A stretch of DNA of 64,000 bases from Paraspadella gotoi (taxonomy: Eukaryota > Chaetognatha). A program made the translations under genes and the position numbers. The notes under the pieces are model-generated. The model ran no database searches and was not told where the DNA came from. It saw nothing but the letters and a program-made list of their open reading frames with translations. Below, one piece after another: positions 59,723 to 64,000 of the stretch (the first letter of the stretch is position 1; the number at the start of each line of letters is the position of its first letter). Location of the stretch: positions 6,511,632-6,575,631 of the forward strand of contig CM119271.1 in assembly GCA_051294375.1 (NCBI GenBank), written 5' to 3'.

Positions 59723-60826
59723 TCAGAAAAAAGAAAGACTCTTTCCTCGCGCCTTTGAACTTTGACTCGGCTTCATTTTAGTCAACATAAGATTGATAAC
59801 GTTGATACGGATCTTTTGACGCAAAAAGCTTTTAGGCGTGGCCATCCGGCACATATTCGTCCGTTTATCGACGCGCTCTTGAAATCGCATGTTGCTCTCC
59901 TCCCACGCGGCAAAATTAGGAAAGTTGTCCCAGAAGCGCTCGAAGGCGGCCTCGAAGAAGACTCGAAACCCGGGGTCCTTGAAATGGCCGAAGCCGCAGT
60001 TAGCAAAGAAGCACTTGGCGAAGTCGTAGATGAGGGAGAGGGTTACTTTGTTGCTGACAGAGTTCTTCTCAGCGACGGAGTCGTCGACGATGCCGAGGAC
60101 GGGACCTACCTTCGGGTTGGTTCGCATGAATTCGTCGATGAAAGCAAAATCTTCGGGACGAAAATCCGCGGCCCCGTTGGGGAAACGAGTTTCACCAGCG
60201 AGAATTGCTGGGGGTTTGGTAAAGATAATCTCGGCGAAGGAATCGGGGTCCACCGGGAAATCGGCGTTCGATGCTCCGTTTTCGGGGAAGGCGGACGGTG
60301 GAAATTCGTCACCACCGCCGTCGCCATTTTCCCGACAAGCTACTACGGTTGAAGAGGCGTTGATATCATCGATTTCGCTAGTGTTAAAAGCATGAATAAT
60401 ATCTGGCTCGCGCTTGAAAAAATTCGTCAACGGGCGTTCCTTTGCCGGCCGCGGGGAAGCCGCATCTTGAAGGCTGGCACCGCGTTTCCGACTGGAGGGC
60501 CCGACGACGACGGGAGGGGCGAAGGTCGCTCGATGCTGTTCCGCGAAAAATCCCTGCAAAGGTCGTTCACGCAACGCGTAAACGGTAGGGTCGAGGAGCA
60601 TCTGGACGTCGTTGCCGACGGGAGACAGACCGCCCTCTGCATAAGCTCGGCACAATTGGTCGGCGCCCGCGAATCGACGGCCATCCGCGGATTCAACGAG
60701 GACGAAGAGCTTCGCGTCTGTCAGCGATGTCAGTTTCAAGATTGTCTCGAGCAAGATCGAAGTGAATGTGTTTTCCATCGATTGCAACTGGTTGACGAGA
60801 CCCAGAAGGCTATGGGCCGATGCCAT
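59723..60826 (-). CDS. Unrecognised 367-residue protein with paired ERPLxxFF motifs
   Basis: A single exon from the ATG at 60,826; a second Met is residue 17. I do not recognise the family. Residues 25-60 look like a folded N-terminal block (ILLETILKLTSLTDAKLFVL, then VESADGRRFAG). Two copies of ERPLxxFF follow, ERPLQGFF at 87-94 and ERPLTNFF at 130-137, separated by a basic SSRKRG patch (111-116) that could be a nuclear localisation signal. A low-complexity acidic/Pro middle leads to a second conserved-looking block (about 265-345) rich in Phe, Asn and aromatic residues (FAKCFFANCGFGHFKDPGF, FFEAAFERFWDNFPNFAAW). Codon use resembles the neighbouring genes, which supports a real gene. It lies 123 bp downstream of GEN1 in the same orientation. 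A nuclear role is inferred only. Confidence 0.8.
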   Translation of the reverse strand: MASAHSLLGLVNQLQSMENTFTSILLETILKLTSLTDAKLFVLVESADGRRFAGADQLCRAYAEGGLSPVGNDVQMLLDPTVYALRERPLQGFFAEQHRATFAPPVVVGPSSRKRGASLQDAASPRPAKERPLTNFFKREPDIIHAFNTSEIDDINASSTVVACRENGDGGGDEFPPSAFPENGASNADFPVDPDSFAEIIFTKPPAILAGETRFPNGAADFRPEDFAFIDEFMRTNPKVGPVLGIVDDSVAEKNSVSNKVTLSLIYDFAKCFFANCGFGHFKDPGFRVFFEAAFERFWDNFPNFAAWEESNMRFQERVDKRTNMCRMATPKSFLRQKIRINVINLMLTKMKPSQSSKARGKSLSFF

Positions 60827-60880
60827 TGTCTCTCGAGGGCAAAGAAAAGAGCTGAATATGACTAAAAGAAAAAATATGTA
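60827..60880 (-). promoter_or_regulatory. Polypyrimidine-AG acceptor-like site before the unknown gene
   Basis: Minus-strand ATATTTTTTCTTTTAG ends at 60,862, 35 nt before the ATG and about 90 nt after the GEN1 stop. It could be a trans-splice acceptor or a 5'-UTR intron end. Confidence 0.35.
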
Positions 60881-60948
60881 TAATATGGATAATTTTTATA
60901 TTGGTTGTACCAATTTCATTAAACGATAATAATCGAAACGCATTTTTA

Positions 60949-63087
60949 TCACAAATGACGAGATTTTAATCTTTCGCGCAAAGGCAAAGGACTGTCGAGG
61001 GAAAAATCGAGATCTGCGTTGGAAGCAGGTTTAGCGTTTAACTTTGGCGTAGACGAAAAGGAGATCCTTGACGCGAATGCCGGTTCCATTTTTGATGCCG
61101 CGATCGGGCCGGTGCCGACTAATTGAGCCGGAGTTTTTTCTGCCGTAAAGGAATGTTGAAAGCTGAAGTTTCCATAGGATATGTTGAACGAGAGGTTAAT
61201 GTTTTCGTCAATGTCGTTTTCCGGCGCTGAATTTTCTTTCTCCTCTTCCTCCTCTCTCTCCTCCTCTTCATCCTTCAGTTTCCGGTTTGATTCCATCTTT
61301 ATATGAACCTCGTCGACGAAGGAGGTCTCGAGTCGCTTCAAGTCGAGGAAACTCATCCGTCTCTTTCCGGCTACCGGAGGATCTTCTTCCTCACTAGAAG
61401 AAGAACTTATATAAAAAGGCTTCGGCGTCGGGTGTTTCAGTTTCTTATCCTTATCGAGCTCCCCGATCGAATCTCTCGGTTTCATAAACCCAGTTTCCCG
61501 TTTCGCTTTGACACGCGACTTTTTTACATCGACTAATGGAAAAACGTCTTCAAAGACGGCGTCGTCGTCCTCGTAGTTTTTGACGGATTTTATATTTTTC
61601 TTTTCGTTCTCTATAGCTTTGTCTTCATCAGGCGGCACTAAAATTTCTGCCGGATTTTCGTCTCCGTCGCCTGTCTGAAGATTCAATCGCCTCATCGCGT
61701 CCTCAAGCGTCGACTCCGCTTCCGCTTTCTTCTTTGCCTTGACCGGTTTCTTCGCCCCAACTCTGTCTTCAAATTCTCGCGTCATTTCGGGAAAGGCTCG
61801 TCCAAAGTCTCCTAGTGGTTCCATCGTGTGATAGACACATCTTTCTTCCTCGTCCACGGGATCGTCGTCCGAGTGAAACCGGAACCGCGCCCACTCTACC
61901 TCGAAAACCGGAAGCGATTGACGCACTCGCCGCTTGACAATCCTCAGGGGCCGAGTGAGCCCCGGATCGGGTTGACGGAGAGACGGGGTCGTCGCTAAGT
62001 TTCGCCTGATCCAAAGGGCAACGAGCGGAAGGATCTTCGCGACGGAGTAGTTGACCACCCATTCCATCTTGGCGCCGGCAAAAATTATAAAACGATGAGC
62101 GTCGGGACAGGGCCACGGTCGGGTCGAAAGGGATTCGCCGAAAGAATCGAAGAATCGTCGACGCGGAAAGTCGACTTGAAGGAATTCGTCGACGACGCGC
62201 ATGTCGGGGAATCCTTCGACCGACGAGACTTTCTTCGCCAATTGAGTCTCGAGGCGAAGCGTCTCTTCGGACAGCGCGTTCCAGGCGGCGCCACACGCGC
62301 ATCCCGAGTCGCATTTGGGTAGATAATCGTCGGAAACGCAAGGAGTTCGAGTTTTCCACGTCTTGAGGCGAAGAAAGACGCCGTGGGGAGGGAAGGCGGA
62401 GAGGACTTTAAGCGACGAAGCTCTCCCGATGCCTTTGACTCCCGAAGGGAAAAAATCGCAGCCGAGGAAAAGACCCAGCGCGATGAGCTTTTCCTGGTTG
62501 AGCCCGAGAGAATCTCGGATAAAGTCTCGATCGTAAACGTCGATCTCAAGATCCTTCTTGGCGTCGCAGCCGAAGTTTTTGATGACCCTTTTGGCGCCGT
62601 AAAGAAACGCGTCGCCGTCCTCGGTGATGACGCCGTCGACGACGCCGATCTGATTGAGCGCCGCGCAGGCTGCCTCCGCTTCGCCAGGGCTTTGTATCCA
62701 TGGCACTCCGAGAGCGTCTAGCAAGTCGCAGCATTCCTTGAGGACAGATCGAAAACGAGACCGGCCGGTCACTTTTTTCTTGTTCTTGCCGGAATCCGGT
62801 CCTGAGCCGAAACGAGCCTCGTTGCGTCGACGCATTGTCTGCTCTTTGAGGACGGGAGCTTCGCCCTCCACGCAAAAAATTAACTGGACATTATGCTCCA
62901 GAAGTTTGAGAACGCGAAAAAAAATGTTTCGTAGATGCGGCCTTATAACGACTCCATGCATTTGGGTATTCTGCACTTCCACCACCCAGATTGCCAAATC
63001 TACTGCGAGACGCTGACCCGCTAACTGGGAGACGGGAACTTGGCGCGCGCCGGGCCGAAGGATGCTCCAAAGGCCTTTGACGCCCAT
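60949..63087 (-). CDS. GEN1: GEN1-like Holliday junction resolvase
   Basis: A single frame of 712 residues from MGVKGLWSIL. This is the XPG/FEN1 nuclease fold. The N region has D30 (LAVDLAIW) and E74/E76 (FCVEGEAP). The internal region has E136 and E138 (SPGEAEAA) and D157 and D159 (ITEDGDAFLYG). D211 (GLFLGCDFFP) is followed by the helix-hairpin-helix GVKGIGRASSLKVL. All metal-binding acidic residues are present, so it should be active. Residues about 381-470 (LRIVKRRVRQSLPVFEVEW onward) match the chromodomain that is specific to GEN1 among XPG proteins. The C-terminal third is Lys/Glu/Ser-rich and probably regulatory. The family cleaves four-way DNA junctions symmetrically in recombination repair. 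Human GEN1 has 908 residues and many exons; this copy is shorter and intronless. Confidence 0.95.
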   Translation of the reverse strand: MGVKGLWSILRPGARQVPVSQLAGQRLAVDLAIWVVEVQNTQMHGVVIRPHLRNIFFRVLKLLEHNVQLIFCVEGEAPVLKEQTMRRRNEARFGSGPDSGKNKKKVTGRSRFRSVLKECCDLLDALGVPWIQSPGEAEAACAALNQIGVVDGVITEDGDAFLYGAKRVIKNFGCDAKKDLEIDVYDRDFIRDSLGLNQEKLIALGLFLGCDFFPSGVKGIGRASSLKVLSAFPPHGVFLRLKTWKTRTPCVSDDYLPKCDSGCACGAAWNALSEETLRLETQLAKKVSSVEGFPDMRVVDEFLQVDFPRRRFFDSFGESLSTRPWPCPDAHRFIIFAGAKMEWVVNYSVAKILPLVALWIRRNLATTPSLRQPDPGLTRPLRIVKRRVRQSLPVFEVEWARFRFHSDDDPVDEEERCVYHTMEPLGDFGRAFPEMTREFEDRVGAKKPVKAKKKAEAESTLEDAMRRLNLQTGDGDENPAEILVPPDEDKAIENEKKNIKSVKNYEDDDAVFEDVFPLVDVKKSRVKAKRETGFMKPRDSIGELDKDKKLKHPTPKPFYISSSSSEEEDPPVAGKRRMSFLDLKRLETSFVDEVHIKMESNRKLKDEEEEREEEEEKENSAPENDIDENINLSFNISYGNFSFQHSFTAEKTPAQLVGTGPIAASKMEPAFASRISFSSTPKLNAKPASNADLDFSLDSPLPLRERLKSRHL

Positions 63088-63145
63088 TATAAAAACAAAG
63101 AGTCATACGGCTTTATTTCTAAAGTATAAAAAAAAACATACCATC
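63088..63145 (-). promoter_or_regulatory. GEN1 leader with acceptor-like site and overlapping AATAAA
   Basis: Minus-strand GTATGTTTTTTTTTATACTTTAG (63,141-63,119) looks like a polypyrimidine tract and 3' splice site, 31 nt before the GEN1 ATG. The only nearby AATAAA for TTC1 (63,112-63,117) lies inside that leader. The pattern fits closely packed or polycistronic genes. Confidence 0.35.
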
Positions 63146-63233
63146 GTATTACTACAACTAAAAAACTGCTTGATCGGAGAAGGAATAAATAATATTCGCA
63201 ACAAGATAACAATGATCATCGGATCGATAAAAA

Positions 63234-64000
63234 TCATTTTTTGAAGTTTATAGTATATCCGCCAGAGTTAGGGTCCTGTTGCAGCTGGAAATTTTCCGTA
63301 GACAACCCAAAAGGCTTTAAAACCATATTCCCCAGATCCTTGAGTTTTCCCATCATCTCCGCCTTTAGTTTTTCGTTCTTTTCATTGATTTCCCCGGGCA
63401 GTCTTCGACACGCCTCCACGGCCTCGCGTTGCCGCGGATCCTGCTCCAACACTTTTTGGTAGTCCTCCAAAGCCGACTCTAAATTCTCCAGCTTTTCGTA
63501 AATCTGGGCCCGCCTCAATCGAGCTTTGGTGTACTTGGGGTTGAGCTCGAGCGCCTTGCTGCAGTCGGCAGCGGCCCGTTTTCGCTCCTTCTCTGAATCG
63601 AATTTGAGGCGCACGGCGGCTCGGTTGGCGTAGAGTACGGACCGATCGTCGTCGTACATGAGCGGACAAAGGCGCAGGCCGGCGTCGTACTCGGCCAGGG
63701 CGGAGGCCCACTCGAAGACCTTGAAGTGGTCGTTGCCGCGAGATTTGTGTTGCCTCGCGAAGCGACGGTTTTCCTCTTTCTGCTCCACGGAAAGTCCTTT
63801 CTCCAATTCCGCCAATCTCTCCTCGTCGATGAAAGACGGGTCCGAACGATCCATTTTGTCTTCGTCGTCGGCATCGCCGGCATCGTCAGCGTCGGCAGCA
63901 GCAGCAGCAGTAGCAAAATTGCCGGCGTCTTCTTCGACCTCACGTTTTCTTCCATCTTCTTCGTCCCTGAATCTAGAAAACTCATTCCACGAGGCGCCGT
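63234..64000 (-). CDS. TTC1: Tetratricopeptide repeat protein 1, 5' end outside window
   Basis: The frame is open from the right edge (64,000) to the stop at 63,234. An internal ATG lies at 63,854, but the acidic Ala/Asp-rich reading frame continues upstream of it, as in other TTC1 proteins, so the true start is probably beyond the window. Downstream come three TPR units (SRGNDHFKVFEWASALAEYD, SVLYANRAAVRLKF, KYTKARLRRAQIYEKLENL and ALEDYQKVLEQDP). The signature C-terminus is MMGKLKDLGNMVLKPFGLST, ENFQLQQDPNSGGYTINF. TPR proteins of this type bind Hsp70/Hsp90 tails; TTC1 is also reported to bind Ras and G-alpha subunits. GEN1 starts 147 bp downstream in the same orientation. Confidence 0.93.
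   Translation of the reverse strand, partial: GASWNEFSRFRDEEDGRKREVEEDAGNFATAAAAADADDAGDADDEDKMDRSDPSFIDEERLAELEKGLSVEQKEENRRFARQHKSRGNDHFKVFEWASALAEYDAGLRLCPLMYDDDRSVLYANRAAVRLKFDSEKERKRAAADCSKALELNPKYTKARLRRAQIYEKLENLESALEDYQKVLEQDPRQREAVEACRRLPGEINEKNEKLKAEMMGKLKDLGNMVLKPFGLSTENFQLQQDPNSGGYTINFKK

Noticed and set aside
59723-60826. MADS/SRF-like dimerisation domain in the unknown protein (residues 30-58)
   Set aside because: KLTSLTDAKLFVLVESADGR loosely resembles a MADS beta-strand region, but the basic DNA-binding part is absent and the match is too short to claim.
63515-63985. 156-codon minus-strand frame with a Leu-rich, signal-peptide-like start
   Set aside because: It is out of frame with, and overlaps, the TTC1 coding sequence; the Leu run is the frame-shifted GCT/GAC repeat of the TTC1 acidic region.

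Overview
This is a eukaryotic window, almost certainly from an invertebrate animal. The genes carry spliceosomal introns with GT..AG borders. The gene set is metazoan in character: a type II membrane C-type lectin, SUGP1, RBM18, an EB1-type microtubule end-binding protein, HELZ with a PAM2 motif, GEN1 with its chromodomain, and TTC1. I cannot name the species or phylum from the sequence.

Layout. Positions 1 to about 32,880 hold no gene I can support. They consist of simple-sequence DNA (very long CT/GA tracts, GAC/GTC, GAT, GATA, GAAA and GACC runs), several diverged minisatellites, six assembly gaps, a tRNA-derived SINE-like family, a 346-bp foldback element, and a decayed Tc1-like transposon at about 23.2-23.6 kb. 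From 32,882 to 41,779 (+) a type II transmembrane C-type lectin gene can be rebuilt from seven small exons with consistent splice phases; its first exon was not found. From 42,920 to 64,000 every gene lies on the minus strand. In transcription order (right to left) they are TTC1 (5' end outside the window), GEN1, an unrecognised 367-residue protein, HELZ, EB1/MAPRE, RBM18 and SUGP1.

How the genes relate. HELZ (mRNA decay and translation, with a poly(A)-binding-protein contact), RBM18 and SUGP1 (branch-site and G-patch splicing factor) are RNA-metabolism genes. GEN1 is a Holliday-junction resolvase, and the adjacent unknown protein carries two copies of an ERPLxxFF motif that loosely resembles a PCNA-interacting peptide. 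GEN1, HELZ, EB1 and the unknown gene have no introns in their coding sequence, whereas SUGP1 has ten exons and the lectin at least seven. Gaps between the first three minus-strand genes are only about 120-150 bp. Polypyrimidine-AG acceptor-like sites lie 31-49 nt before three start codons, which raises the possibility of polycistronic transcription with trans-splicing (inference only).

Most points needing a second look are in SUGP1. A roughly 500-residue proline-rich expansion replaces the usual first SURP domain, and the reading frame changes by one base near 45.7 kb, either from a 64-nt intron or an assembly indel.
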